DNA of 64,000 nucleotides from Pseudomonas sp. G2-4. GTDB taxonomy: Bacteria; Pseudomonadota; Gammaproteobacteria; Pseudomonadales; Pseudomonadaceae. Shown piece by piece: positions 44,636 to 53,335 of this stretch; position 1 is the stretch's first letter; every line of letters starts with the position of its first letter. Under the pieces are notes generated by a model. That model saw only the letters and a program-made list of their open reading frames with translations. It ran no database searches and was not told the origin of the DNA. Both the position numbers and the translations under genes were made by a program. The stretch is from contig NZ_CP125957.1 in assembly GCF_030064125.1 (NCBI RefSeq), positions 6,351,001-6,415,000 of the forward strand, read 5' to 3'.

Positions 44636-47600
44636 CAGAGCTGCACTGGCATTCGGAAGGTGCGTAGCACACTCATGTCGAAAGGATTCGGCGTGCGCTG
44701 ACTCATCAACAGATAGTTGGCTCGCAGGCCCCCAAGGTCTGCCTTGAGTACACGCACATCGCGTCCGGTCAGGTATTCGGTTTGCATCAGGTCAAACAAG
44801 CGAAACAGCGACCACGGCCCGGTGTTCTTCTCGATACCCACGCCTCGCCCGACCATTTTGTCCAGCACCAGGGCGGTTCGACCGTCCTGTGCATCGCTTG
44901 GCCAGGTGAACGCCATGGGCAGGATCGGACCGTGACGGTATTCAAGTATCTTGTCGCCAAAGCGGAATTCAGAACGGCTCACCGTTGGATCAAGCGTGTA
45001 AGGCTCAAGCGTGAACTGCACCTGGGGCTCAGCCGGGTTTTGTGCGAAAAAGCTCCGGCGAATGGTGTGCGCTGCCGCCATTTGATCAAGAGAGGCCTTG
45101 GATACCGGCAAACTTTGGCCGTCGACGCTGCGCAGACGATAGTGCCCCGCAGGACCGCTGATGAAGGGCCGCAGGTAGCTCTCGAAGAATCGATCGACGA
45201 TGCCCTGACCCTTGAAAAACTCCCGGAAGTCGTTGAGCGCGACGTCGCTGGCGCTGTGAGCGCTGAACGGGTAGCGCTTGTTGATCGCCTTGCCATAAAA
45301 ACTGTACAGCTCGCTCTGATAGCGCTGGTTCAGGTAACGATACGAATCGTTCAGCACCACACGCCAACTGTCCTCGGCAAGCACGTTGAACCACCCACTG
45401 ACCGGACGCGGTAAACGAGCAGACGCACTGCGCAGGTTGCTCAACGCATCCCGTTGGCCGTCCATGCGGTTCCTGGCCAGTTCGAACGCGGCGTGCTCCG
45501 GTGTACTGGCTCGGGCCAGGCTCGTCAGTTGCAATTGCACATCGTCGAGGGCGCGTAGGGCCTGGATCAGATCAGCAGTCGGGCCATTGTCCGGGCCTAG
45601 CAGCCGATGCAGCGGCTCGAAACGCCGCTGCAAGGATTTCTGTGCAGTGTCCGGCAAATTTTCGATCAGGGAGCCCGAGGCTTTCCCAGCCACGGCGGCG
45701 AGCTTCGTAACGGCACTTCCACCCGCTTGCGTCACGTCATCGATTCGCTCCGCAACGGCTTGGATTCGAGTGTTCTCGCGCACCTGCACCAGCATCTGCA
45801 AAATCGGCGAATGGGCCGAGGTCAGTCCTGCAAGTTGTTCGGCGCCCTCACCCGCGCTGTTGATCGACTGCAAGGCGACTTGGCCAACCGCGTCACTCCA
45901 ATGGTTGGCGTAGTCACGAAAGTACAACTGCTCCAACTCAACCATCAGGCGACGCATGTCCATGCCGCTAAGGCCCTCACCTACACCGAGTACCCAGTTG
46001 TCCCGCAGCAACTCGGTGACAAGCGTCGCCCCCTGGACCGAAAAGTACCTTTCATAACCCTGACGGGTATAGAAGCCGGGGATCACACGGTCGGCACCGA
46101 CCAGCAACGCCCCCTGCGAGCCCAGATGTTGGCTGAGCTGGTATTGCGGCAGATGGCTGGCCTGTTCGCGCAGCATTCTGTATACGACGGCGGCCAGAGA
46201 TTCACTGCGTAGGGCTTCCCGGGCTTGGGCCACCAACGGCTCGTTGAGCCCATGGATAAACGTCTGCTCCAACAAACGCCCGAAGTGGGCATTCAAACCG
46301 TTCTGTACCGTCGTGTTGCCGGCGTAACGCAACGACCAGTCGGTGGCGACCCGATCCTTTAGCCACGCGGTTTCACGACGCTCCTGCAGGTTCAGCATCA
46401 AGTACGCGCGCAGGCTGTTGATCAACTGTTCGCGATTATTCAAATTGCCGCGGATATGCTCCTCAAGCATCTGCGCGACCCGAGGCAAGAGTTGCGTCCG
46501 TAATTCACGCTCGTAAGCATCGGTTACCGACGGGCCGATTGCGTCTCCCTGATACAGGCCCACGCGTTCATACAGCGGCACCTCCCGCGTGGGTGGGAAA
46601 ACCCGAGTGGCGTTGAATCGGATATCAAGTGATTCGAGCATCGCAATCGAATCATCACCGGTTATCTGGACCAGGCGTTGGAGATCCCAGCGTTGCGCCA
46701 GCGCACGCAGGTTTTCCAGGCGCTCATGGTTGGCCGAGAAGCCGCTCGCCCACAACACCCCGAACAGACTCAGGGCTGTCAGTGCCCCGAGGTACAGTGC
46801 ACGCTGGCCCCAATGAATACGTCGGTGCTCGCGCTGATTAAGACCGGCAAGGTCAGCCTCCGGGAAAATCACCCGCCTGAGCAACTGATGGACAAACCGC
46901 GAGCGTCGGCCGAGCGTGACATCGCTGGTGCGGGGCATCGCATTGCCGTGGGTGACGGTCGATGCGCAGGTCAAGTAGAAGCCGCGCAGCGGGCAAACAC
47001 TGCCGCTGAAAGCCAGCTCGACCAGCAGGCACAGGTTGGTGCCGATTTGCGCCAGTTGATGGGGAAAATCGAGAATGCGGCTACGACGCAGAGGGTCGCG
47101 TTCCTGATGCATGCGCATGATCACCTGGCTATTGAGCCGATGCAGCAGCGCCTCGAACTCGCCCCGCAACACGGCCACATCTGTACCACGCTGGCCCCGG
47201 CTGAAACTCGCACCCAGTACCTGGTCGCTTTCCTCGCGCGTCAGCGAATCGAAGAATTCATTGAACCCTGGCACGCTATCCGCTTTGCTCAGCACGAGGT
47301 AGATCGGCACATCGACGTGCAGTCGTTGTTGCACCTCCTGCAAGCGGCCACGAATCTGGCAGGCCAGCGTGACAACCGCCTCCTCGCTGGTTTGCAGCAG
47401 GACCTCGGTCGGAACAGTCACCAGCACACCGCTCAAGGGTCGACCCCGACGACGCTTGCGTAACAGCTCGAGCAAGGCGGCCCAGGCGCTGGCATCGACC
47501 TCAACATCCAGCTGGGTCAGGTAACGTCCGGCGGTATCAACCAGTACGGCGTGTTCGGCAAAATACCAGTCGCAATACCGGGTTCCCGACGTCTCGCCCA

Positions 47601-48090
47601 CCGGCTTTCGCTCAAGCCGGTCAAAGGGAAACTCCAAGCCCGAGCAGTCCAGCAGACTGGTCTTTCCGCTGGCGGGCGGGCCCATCAGCAAGTACCACGG
47701 CAAATCCTTGCGCCAGCGTTCGCCACGGCCGGGATAAAGACCTGAGGTCCTTAATGTCTTCAAGGCCCTCTTGAAGCCCGAACGCAGTTCGCGTTGCTCA
47801 TGATCCATTCTGGCCTGGCGCAGAATGAGTGGTTGGTCGGTGTCGTTCCCCTTGGTTTTCGTGTTCGCGCCGACGCGCCCATTGAAGAAAACCATGCCAA
47901 GGCCCCAACCCAGGAGTAACCCGCTGACGCTCAGCAGTCGCGCCTCAGGGCTCGCCCAGAATTTGTAGTCATTGACTGCCAGCAGCGGCCCGACGAACCA
48001 CACCAGCAGTACCATGGAAAACACCAGCAACAACGTCCAGACCCAAGTCTGGCGCAGCCAGGCGCCGACTTTCCTTAAAAGCAATTTCAT
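44635..48090 (-). CDS. tssM2: TssM (IcmF-like), second cluster
   Basis: An 1151-residue inner-membrane protein: two N-terminal membrane segments (about 15-65), Walker A GPPASGKTSLLDCSG (~135), a third membrane segment near 425-445 and a long periplasmic part. It is intact and of normal length. It is the channel protein of the second T6SS and corresponds to icmF2 (PA1669). AAGGA precedes the ATG. It lies 13 bases after tssL2 and touches pppA. Confidence 0.95.
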   Translation of the reverse strand: MKLLLRKVGAWLRQTWVWTLLLVFSMVLLVWFVGPLLAVNDYKFWASPEARLLSVSGLLLGWGLGMVFFNGRVGANTKTKGNDTDQPLILRQARMDHEQRELRSGFKRALKTLRTSGLYPGRGERWRKDLPWYLLMGPPASGKTSLLDCSGLEFPFDRLERKPVGETSGTRYCDWYFAEHAVLVDTAGRYLTQLDVEVDASAWAALLELLRKRRRGRPLSGVLVTVPTEVLLQTSEEAVVTLACQIRGRLQEVQQRLHVDVPIYLVLSKADSVPGFNEFFDSLTREESDQVLGASFSRGQRGTDVAVLRGEFEALLHRLNSQVIMRMHQERDPLRRSRILDFPHQLAQIGTNLCLLVELAFSGSVCPLRGFYLTCASTVTHGNAMPRTSDVTLGRRSRFVHQLLRRVIFPEADLAGLNQREHRRIHWGQRALYLGALTALSLFGVLWASGFSANHERLENLRALAQRWDLQRLVQITGDDSIAMLESLDIRFNATRVFPPTREVPLYERVGLYQGDAIGPSVTDAYERELRTQLLPRVAQMLEEHIRGNLNNREQLINSLRAYLMLNLQERRETAWLKDRVATDWSLRYAGNTTVQNGLNAHFGRLLEQTFIHGLNEPLVAQAREALRSESLAAVVYRMLREQASHLPQYQLSQHLGSQGALLVGADRVIPGFYTRQGYERYFSVQGATLVTELLRDNWVLGVGEGLSGMDMRRLMVELEQLYFRDYANHWSDAVGQVALQSINSAGEGAEQLAGLTSAHSPILQMLVQVRENTRIQAVAERIDDVTQAGGSAVTKLAAVAGKASGSLIENLPDTAQKSLQRRFEPLHRLLGPDNGPTADLIQALRALDDVQLQLTSLARASTPEHAAFELARNRMDGQRDALSNLRSASARLPRPVSGWFNVLAEDSWRVVLNDSYRYLNQRYQSELYSFYGKAINKRYPFSAHSASDVALNDFREFFKGQGIVDRFFESYLRPFISGPAGHYRLRSVDGQSLPVSKASLDQMAAAHTIRRSFFAQNPAEPQVQFTLEPYTLDPTVSRSEFRFGDKILEYRHGPILPMAFTWPSDAQDGRTALVLDKMVGRGVGIEKNTGPWSLFRLFDLMQTEYLTGRDVRVLKADLGGLRANYLLMSQRTPNPFDMSVLRTFRMPVQL

Positions 48091-48103
48091 GACACGTCCT
48101 TGT

Positions 48104-48958
48104 TTACGGCAGCTGAGCGGTGATCGACTCGAGCGGTTGATAAGGTTGCAGTACGCTTTGCCGTTGCTCGCCCAGGACCCAGACGAAACCCGTGTACATC
48201 ACACCCAGGCAGATCAGCGTGAAGAGCACCACCGTCCAGGCCGGAACAATGCGTGTCGGACTGCGATGCGTGTCATCGAGGCCTTCCCAATGGGGCGACA
48301 GTTCACGAGGAATGTCACCGCGTACCTGCTGGATGAGCCGGTAAAGGGCGTCGCGGGTACTTTCGAGTTCGAGCATTCCGCGAGCCTGAACCCGGTATTT
48401 GCCCTCGAAGCCCAGAGAGAGACACAGATACAACAACTCGAGGATCAGCAGGTGCTTGCTGGGTTTTTTCGACATGCGATCAAGCAACTGGAAAACTTTC
48501 TCACCACCGAAGGTTTCGTTATGGAAGGTACTGAGCAGACTGATTTGTGACCAACCCTGCCCCCAGGACGTGGTGACGATCGCCTCATCAATCACCGTAC
48601 ACAACACGTACCGGGCAGCGATCAACTGACTGTTTTCGACGCCCCCATGCAGGGCACGGGCTTCAAATTGTTCCAAGTCAAAGGTCAGCTCCCGCTTGAG
48701 GTCTTGCAGCCCCCCACGCTCGCGACCGTGCATGATGGACACCACTTGCGACAACAAGCCGGACGCTGCCTCCACCAGCGGATTCAGGGTGAAGTTGAAT
48801 ACCTGGGATGGCGGCCGGCGTGCGGCGTAAATCATGCGTTCTTGCAGCTGTTCGATTCGCGGCGGCGCAGCCGCATCGGTCAATGGCCCCGAAGCAGGAC
48901 GCTGTCCGTGATGATCGAGCAGGACGGTTGTTTCGTCATGAGGATATTCCTTATCCAT
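48104..48958 (-). CDS. tssL2: TssL (DotU), second cluster, without OmpA domain
   Basis: A 284-residue TssL: DotU domain with VLCTVIDEAIVTTSWGQG, NETFGGEKVFQLL and LGFEGKYRVQ, and one C-terminal membrane segment (VVLFTLICLGVMYTGFVWVL). The chain ends soon after, so it has no peptidoglycan-binding domain, unlike TssL of the first cluster. I chose the ATG at 48958 (MDKEYPHDETT) with AGGAA upstream; an ATG at 48982 would overlap tssK2. Confidence 0.93.
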   Translation of the reverse strand: MDKEYPHDETTVLLDHHGQRPASGPLTDAAAPPRIEQLQERMIYAARRPPSQVFNFTLNPLVEAASGLLSQVVSIMHGRERGGLQDLKRELTFDLEQFEARALHGGVENSQLIAARYVLCTVIDEAIVTTSWGQGWSQISLLSTFHNETFGGEKVFQLLDRMSKKPSKHLLILELLYLCLSLGFEGKYRVQARGMLELESTRDALYRLIQQVRGDIPRELSPHWEGLDDTHRSPTRIVPAWTVVLFTLICLGVMYTGFVWVLGEQRQSVLQPYQPLESITAQLP

Positions 48959-48963
48959 TGCAG

Positions 48964-50295
48964 TCAATTCCTGATGGCCCAAAAATTCAGTTCAAGCTCG
49001 GCGAACGCCTCGGAGACATGGAATGCAAAGCCGGCGGAGCGCTTCAGCTGCGCCATGTCTTCGGAACTGGGCTCGAGGATGAAATAGGTTTTGTTGGCAT
49101 GAAACGCAATCTGTCGCGGCGCTACGGGCAAAGGCCTGAGTTTGATGCCAGGCAAATGCAGATTGACCAACTGACGAATGCGCTCCACCGGCCCCACCTT
49201 GAGGTGCGACGGCAAACGATGGCGCAGCTCTTCGCCGTCGCAGTTGGCACTTGCGGCCAGTACGAACGAAGCCGAGTCCAGCAACGAGAGGTCTTGCAGC
49301 GGCGAAACGGTGATTCCGTATTGGCGCACCTGCAATTGCAGTTCGATAGCGTGCTGCTCAAGCACCATTGACAGTACCTGACGGATCGCTTGCATCAGGC
49401 TACGAAAACACGCGCCCTGGTCGCTGTGCTGGTAACGGTTGTTGAGCGGTGGGCGTTTGCTGTCACCGGAGAACGCCGCCAAGTCACCCAGCAAGGCCAG
49501 AAGCGAGCGGTACAGCGTTTCGGGATGCACCTGCTCCAAGTCCAAATAATGACGCAGCAACAGCTCGGAGCGATTGATCAGCTGCAGCATCATGAAATCA
49601 CCGACTTGTGCACCGCCCGCCTTGCCGGTGGAGCGAACCCGCTCCGCCAGGCTGTCGCCACGGTGACCTAGCATGCCGATGACTTCTTTGAGACACGACA
49701 GCAGATAGCTGGATGATCTGGCCTGGATAAAGGTCGGCACAAAGTTCGGATCGAGCCTGATCACACCATCAGGCGTGGTGTCGAGTACCTCACAGAGCTT
49801 GAGCTTCACGAACACCTGGTCGCTCTGCTGCTCACCCAGCAGCAGACGTAAGTCCGGACGGCCACAGCTGATCTGGCTGCTGCTGGCGTCTGCGGCATTG
49901 GAGTCGGCCACCTGTGCTTCGTAGGTGGTGTAGCGCGCCAGCACGTCAGACTGTTCCGGACGACGGGATTCGATATGGTTGCCCGTCACCAGTGGCAGAG
50001 CGAGGTAGATTGGCGTGCTGCTGCTATTGGACGGTACTTCCAGGACCAGCGGTTCGGCGTTGCCATCCAACTCGAACAGGCTGCCATCCGGCAGGACACC
50101 GCGTGCCTGGCTGACCACCAGCTGGCCCATGGCGAGAAATTGCGAATCAATCTCCAGCGCCAGGAAACCCCAGGCGTAACTGGCCAACAACCGCGTACGG
50201 ACCTTCAACTGGTGATCGAAGTAGCGATCGTTGTGCTGCAAATGTTGCGGACGCAACAGCATGCCCTCTTGCCAGATGACTTTGTCGTGATTCAT
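48964..50295 (-). CDS. tssK2: TssK, second cluster
   Basis: A 443-residue TssK: MNHDKVIWQEGMLLRPQHLQ with HNDRYFDHQLKVR, and the C-terminal LPGIKLRPLPVAPRQIAFHA and FHVSEAFAELELNFWAIRN. It links baseplate and membrane complex and corresponds to hsiJ2. It overlaps tssJ2 by 4 bases. Confidence 0.95.
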   Translation of the reverse strand: MNHDKVIWQEGMLLRPQHLQHNDRYFDHQLKVRTRLLASYAWGFLALEIDSQFLAMGQLVVSQARGVLPDGSLFELDGNAEPLVLEVPSNSSSTPIYLALPLVTGNHIESRRPEQSDVLARYTTYEAQVADSNAADASSSQISCGRPDLRLLLGEQQSDQVFVKLKLCEVLDTTPDGVIRLDPNFVPTFIQARSSSYLLSCLKEVIGMLGHRGDSLAERVRSTGKAGGAQVGDFMMLQLINRSELLLRHYLDLEQVHPETLYRSLLALLGDLAAFSGDSKRPPLNNRYQHSDQGACFRSLMQAIRQVLSMVLEQHAIELQLQVRQYGITVSPLQDLSLLDSASFVLAASANCDGEELRHRLPSHLKVGPVERIRQLVNLHLPGIKLRPLPVAPRQIAFHANKTYFILEPSSEDMAQLKRSAGFAFHVSEAFAELELNFWAIRN

Positions 50296-50804
50296 CGGTC
50301 GTCTACCTTGGCCAAGCCTTCAAGGATGCTGCCGATTCCATCCTGATCGAGGGTCAGGTTCGCCTCGGTCACCCGCGCCGTAGCGACCGGCAGCGTGTAT
50401 CGCCATCGGGTTTGCGGCAGATCACGGTACGCCGCGAGCACGCCGACGTAACGACCGCCACCGGCAATGTCGAGCCTGAACTCGACGGTTTCACCCGGGC
50501 GTAACTCCAGCTCTTCGCTGGCAACCAGGTCGGGTTTCAGGCTTTCCCTGGGCCGCTCATAAAGGCTGAAGAAATCCGCGTTTTCAAAAGCCACTGGATG
50601 CTTGAGCTCAAACAACCGCACCACCACTGGCGATGGCCGTCCGTTGAGGTCTGGGTTGAGCTGGTCGCTGGCCGTCAGCGTGAGGTTGAGCTTGGTCATC
50701 GTCGAAAAGGGCGACAGCGTGGCGCAACCGACCAACAACTGCGTCGTGACAAGCGCCGTCAAAGTCCTGAATAAAAGCATCGTGCGGTAAGGCATGTACG
50801 TCAT
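50292..50804 (-). CDS. tssJ2: TssJ lipoprotein, second cluster
   Basis: A 170-residue lipoprotein: signal with TALVTTQLLVGC (lipobox LVGC) and a beta-sandwich domain (SPVVVRLFELKHPVAFENAD). Several in-frame ATGs (50804, 50795, 50780) could start it; 50804 overlaps fha2 by 4 bases and fits the coupled pattern of the operon. It matches lip2 of HSI-II. Confidence 0.92.
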   Translation of the reverse strand: MTYMPYRTMLLFRTLTALVTTQLLVGCATLSPFSTMTKLNLTLTASDQLNPDLNGRPSPVVVRLFELKHPVAFENADFFSLYERPRESLKPDLVASEELELRPGETVEFRLDIAGGGRYVGVLAAYRDLPQTRWRYTLPVATARVTEANLTLDQDGIGSILEGLAKVDDR

Positions 50805-51586
50805 CCATGGTGATCGGTGTGCAGGGTGGAAATAAGGCGAACCTGCTCTTCATAAGCCTGGGCGAACTCGCGAGCCAGCAGCGCGGTATTGATCGCCAAA
50901 GCCTCCCGGGCCTCGCCATCCAAGCTATCGAGGTCCATCCCCAGCGCGCTACCGAAGCGCTCCCAGAAACCTTCGCGGGGCTGTTCAACCGCGTCGGACG
51001 ACGAGACCGGCCCGCGCGTGGCTTCGATCGGGGCGTCTATCAGTTCCGGCAACAGCAGGCTCTCCATGTCGACGCGTGCGTAGTTCGAGCGATCAAGGGC
51101 ATCCGGCGGTACGGCGGTAGGGTTTATCAGCTCATCTATTTCCGGGTAAATGCGCTCCCGTTGATCCAAGGCTTTCAGCGGGTCGAGAGCCAGGAATGCG
51201 TCGTCCGGAATGAGGCCACCGATTGGCGTCGGACGGCCGGCTCCGGCAGCGCTGTTGGACGGGCAAGCAAGCAACCGTGCCAGAATTTCGAAATCGCCCA
51301 TGATGTAGGCATCTCCGTCCTTGATGCGTACCGGCTCGCCATTGGGCAGGCGTTCGCCACTTTCACGGTGTGTCGTACCGTTACCACTGGTGTCGGTCAG
51401 GAAGAATGAGCCCTCATGGAAGCTGACCTGTGCATGACGCTTGGACAGCAGACGCTGACGATCTGGGAGGGCCCAGTCACAACCTTCGCCTCGCCCGATC
51501 ACGCCGCCGGCCGGTCCGAAAGTTTGCTGGCACAGATGTGCAGCGATGAACTGCCTGGCGTTCAGCATTTCGAAAACGAGTTCCAT
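50801..51586 (-). CDS. fha2: FHA-domain protein, second cluster
   Basis: A 261-residue FHA protein: GRGEGCDWALPDRQRLLSKR, HAQVSFHEGSFFLTDTSGNG, with a shorter C-terminal region than Fha of the first cluster. AAGGAG lies 10 bases before the ATG. It is the likely target of the Stk1 kinase; in HSI-II fha2 holds this place. If the phosphatase is inactive, phospho-Fha2 would not be reset. Confidence 0.92.
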   Translation of the reverse strand: MELVFEMLNARQFIAAHLCQQTFGPAGGVIGRGEGCDWALPDRQRLLSKRHAQVSFHEGSFFLTDTSGNGTTHRESGERLPNGEPVRIKDGDAYIMGDFEILARLLACPSNSAAGAGRPTPIGGLIPDDAFLALDPLKALDQRERIYPEIDELINPTAVPPDALDRSNYARVDMESLLLPELIDAPIEATRGPVSSSDAVEQPREGFWERFGSALGMDLDSLDGEAREALAINTALLAREFAQAYEEQVRLISTLHTDHHG

Positions 51587-51604
51587 CGTTGAGACTCCTT
51601 GTGG

Positions 51605-51745
51605 TCACTTGCCGCGATTGACCGCTTGCGGATCACCCAATGGGCGATAAACGCTGTCATTGAATTTGTAATTAGCACTACAGCCGCCGAGGCCGAATAA
51701 CACGACAAGGGTCAGCAGGACGGCTTGCCAGGAATAGACAGGCAT
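51605..51745 (-). CDS. OrfX-type very small T6SS lipoprotein
   Basis: A 46-residue lipoprotein, shorter than usual gene-calling limits. The signal (MPVYSWQAVLLTLVVLFGLG) leads to lipobox GLGGC with the Cys at 22, then a 24-residue mature part, SANYKFNDSVYRPLGDPQAV and a short end. GGAG lies 9 bases before the ATG. It sits between fha and the sigma-54 activator gene, exactly where orfX (PA1664) lies in P. aeruginosa HSI-II. Its role is unknown; an envelope accessory function is inferred. Confidence 0.82.
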   Translation of the reverse strand: MPVYSWQAVLLTLVVLFGLGGCSANYKFNDSVYRPLGDPQAVNRGK

Positions 51746-51807
51746 CGAAGGGTCTCCACGAATGAAAGGGCCGGGCTGGCATCGGTATGGATGAGTGTGG
51801 GCGCGGG

Positions 51808-53334
51808 TCAGTCATCGTAATCCTTGCGATGAATCCTCAAGCGCGCGAGGCGGTAAAGCAGCGTGCGGCGTGCAAGGCCGAGTTCCCGCGCGGTAAGTGT
51901 CTGGTTGCCGGCGTTCTTGCGCAGGCAGTCGATCAGCAAACCACGTTCGATTTGCCCCAACCGTTTGCGAAGGTTCATACAGCCAAGGGCAGGTGGGGTT
52001 TCGATGGGCAACTCAAAATGCTCGACCAGCAGTTCGCCGTCCTCGCACAACAACACGGCCCTTTCGACGATGCCTTTGAGTTCACGTATGTTTCCGGGGA
52101 AGCCGTAGACCGCCAGATGATCGAGTGCTGCGTCGGACCAGCGCACCGGATCGCGCCGCAATAACGTGCAGGCCTTGTCGGCAAAATGTCGCGCCAGCTC
52201 GATGACGTCGCCTTCGCGCTGACGCAGGGCCGGCAATTGGATCGGAAACTGGGCGAGGCGGTAATACAGGTCTTCGCGAAACTTGCCTTCCGTGACCAAC
52301 AGCTTCAGGTCGCGGTGGGTGGCGGCAATGATGCGTACGTCGATCATATGGGTATCGTTCGACCCCAGCGGACGGACTTCGCCCTCCTGCAGCACGCGCA
52401 GCAGCTTGGCTTGGAGGGACAATGGCATATCGCCGATTTCATCAAGCAGTAGTGTGCCTCCATTGGCCGCATCGAACAGCCCGGCACGGTCCCGGTCAGC
52501 ACCGGTGAACGCGCCTTTGCGATAGCCGAACAACTCGCTTTCCAGCAAATTCTCGGGCACCGCTGCGCAGTTCTGCACAATAAATGCCTTGGACCGACGC
52601 GGGCCCCAGTCATGGATGGCCCGAGCCACTACCTCCTTGCCAGTACCAGTCTCGCCACGCAGCAAAATGGTGTAGGGGCTGTGTAGCACTTTGCTGATCA
52701 ATGAACAGGTCTGGCGCATAGCCGCACTCCTGCCAATCAGGCCGTACCCGGTGACACTCGGCAGGCTTGTGGCGATGGACTGAATTTCGCTGACAGGGCG
52801 GCTCAGACGTTGCAACAGGTGCGCCTGGCTGAGCGCGAATACCCCAAGACGCCCCAGGGATTCGGCGAACCCTTGCAGGTCGAGGTGCTGATCACTGGCG
52901 CACAGCAACAAACCCTCGACGCCCTCTTGCGAGTTGGCAAGCGGCACACACAGCATTGATTGCCATGGTGTGGCCCGGACCGGCAGGAAGCGAGTGTCGT
53001 GCAGGCTGTCGCTCAACGCACCGAGGCACACCACACGATTCTGGCACAGGGAAAATTGCAACAGTTGCTCACCGATATAGTCGGAAGGCAGGCTGCGGCC
53101 GTCACGAAACTGCAGCTGGCCTTCCAGGCATTCGGTACTCACCTCCAGGCGAGTGTGGGTGGCATCGGGCACGTATAACTGCACCAGATCGCAGCCACTG
53201 AGCTGCGCTATGCCCAGAATGAACTCATCCAACAACGCCGCGCCGTCCTCCGCGCGCGAAAGACTGGAAAACAGCGTCAGGAGGTCTTCGGCGTAGACCA
53301 TCGGTTGCGCAATCTGCTTAAACATCGCGCCCAT
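51808..53334 (-). CDS. sfa2: Sfa-type sigma-54-dependent activator
   Basis: A 508-residue enhancer-binding protein: N-terminal GAF-like sensor (about 1-180), AAA+ domain with Walker [16 protein letters not shown] (~225), the sigma-54 contact loop GAFTGA (~274), Walker [10 protein letters not shown], and a C-terminal Fis-type helix-turn-helix ([20 protein letters not shown]). It matches sfa2 (PA1663). It suggests that this cluster, or its hcp/vgrG genes elsewhere, is transcribed by RNA polymerase with sigma-54. Confidence 0.94.
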   Translation of the reverse strand: MGAMFKQIAQPMVYAEDLLTLFSSLSRAEDGAALLDEFILGIAQLSGCDLVQLYVPDATHTRLEVSTECLEGQLQFRDGRSLPSDYIGEQLLQFSLCQNRVVCLGALSDSLHDTRFLPVRATPWQSMLCVPLANSQEGVEGLLLCASDQHLDLQGFAESLGRLGVFALSQAHLLQRLSRPVSEIQSIATSLPSVTGYGLIGRSAAMRQTCSLISKVLHSPYTILLRGETGTGKEVVARAIHDWGPRRSKAFIVQNCAAVPENLLESELFGYRKGAFTGADRDRAGLFDAANGGTLLLDEIGDMPLSLQAKLLRVLQEGEVRPLGSNDTHMIDVRIIAATHRDLKLLVTEGKFREDLYYRLAQFPIQLPALRQREGDVIELARHFADKACTLLRRDPVRWSDAALDHLAVYGFPGNIRELKGIVERAVLLCEDGELLVEHFELPIETPPALGCMNLRKRLGQIERGLLIDCLRKNAGNQTLTARELGLARRTLLYRLARLRIHRKDYDD

Positions 53335-53335
53335 C

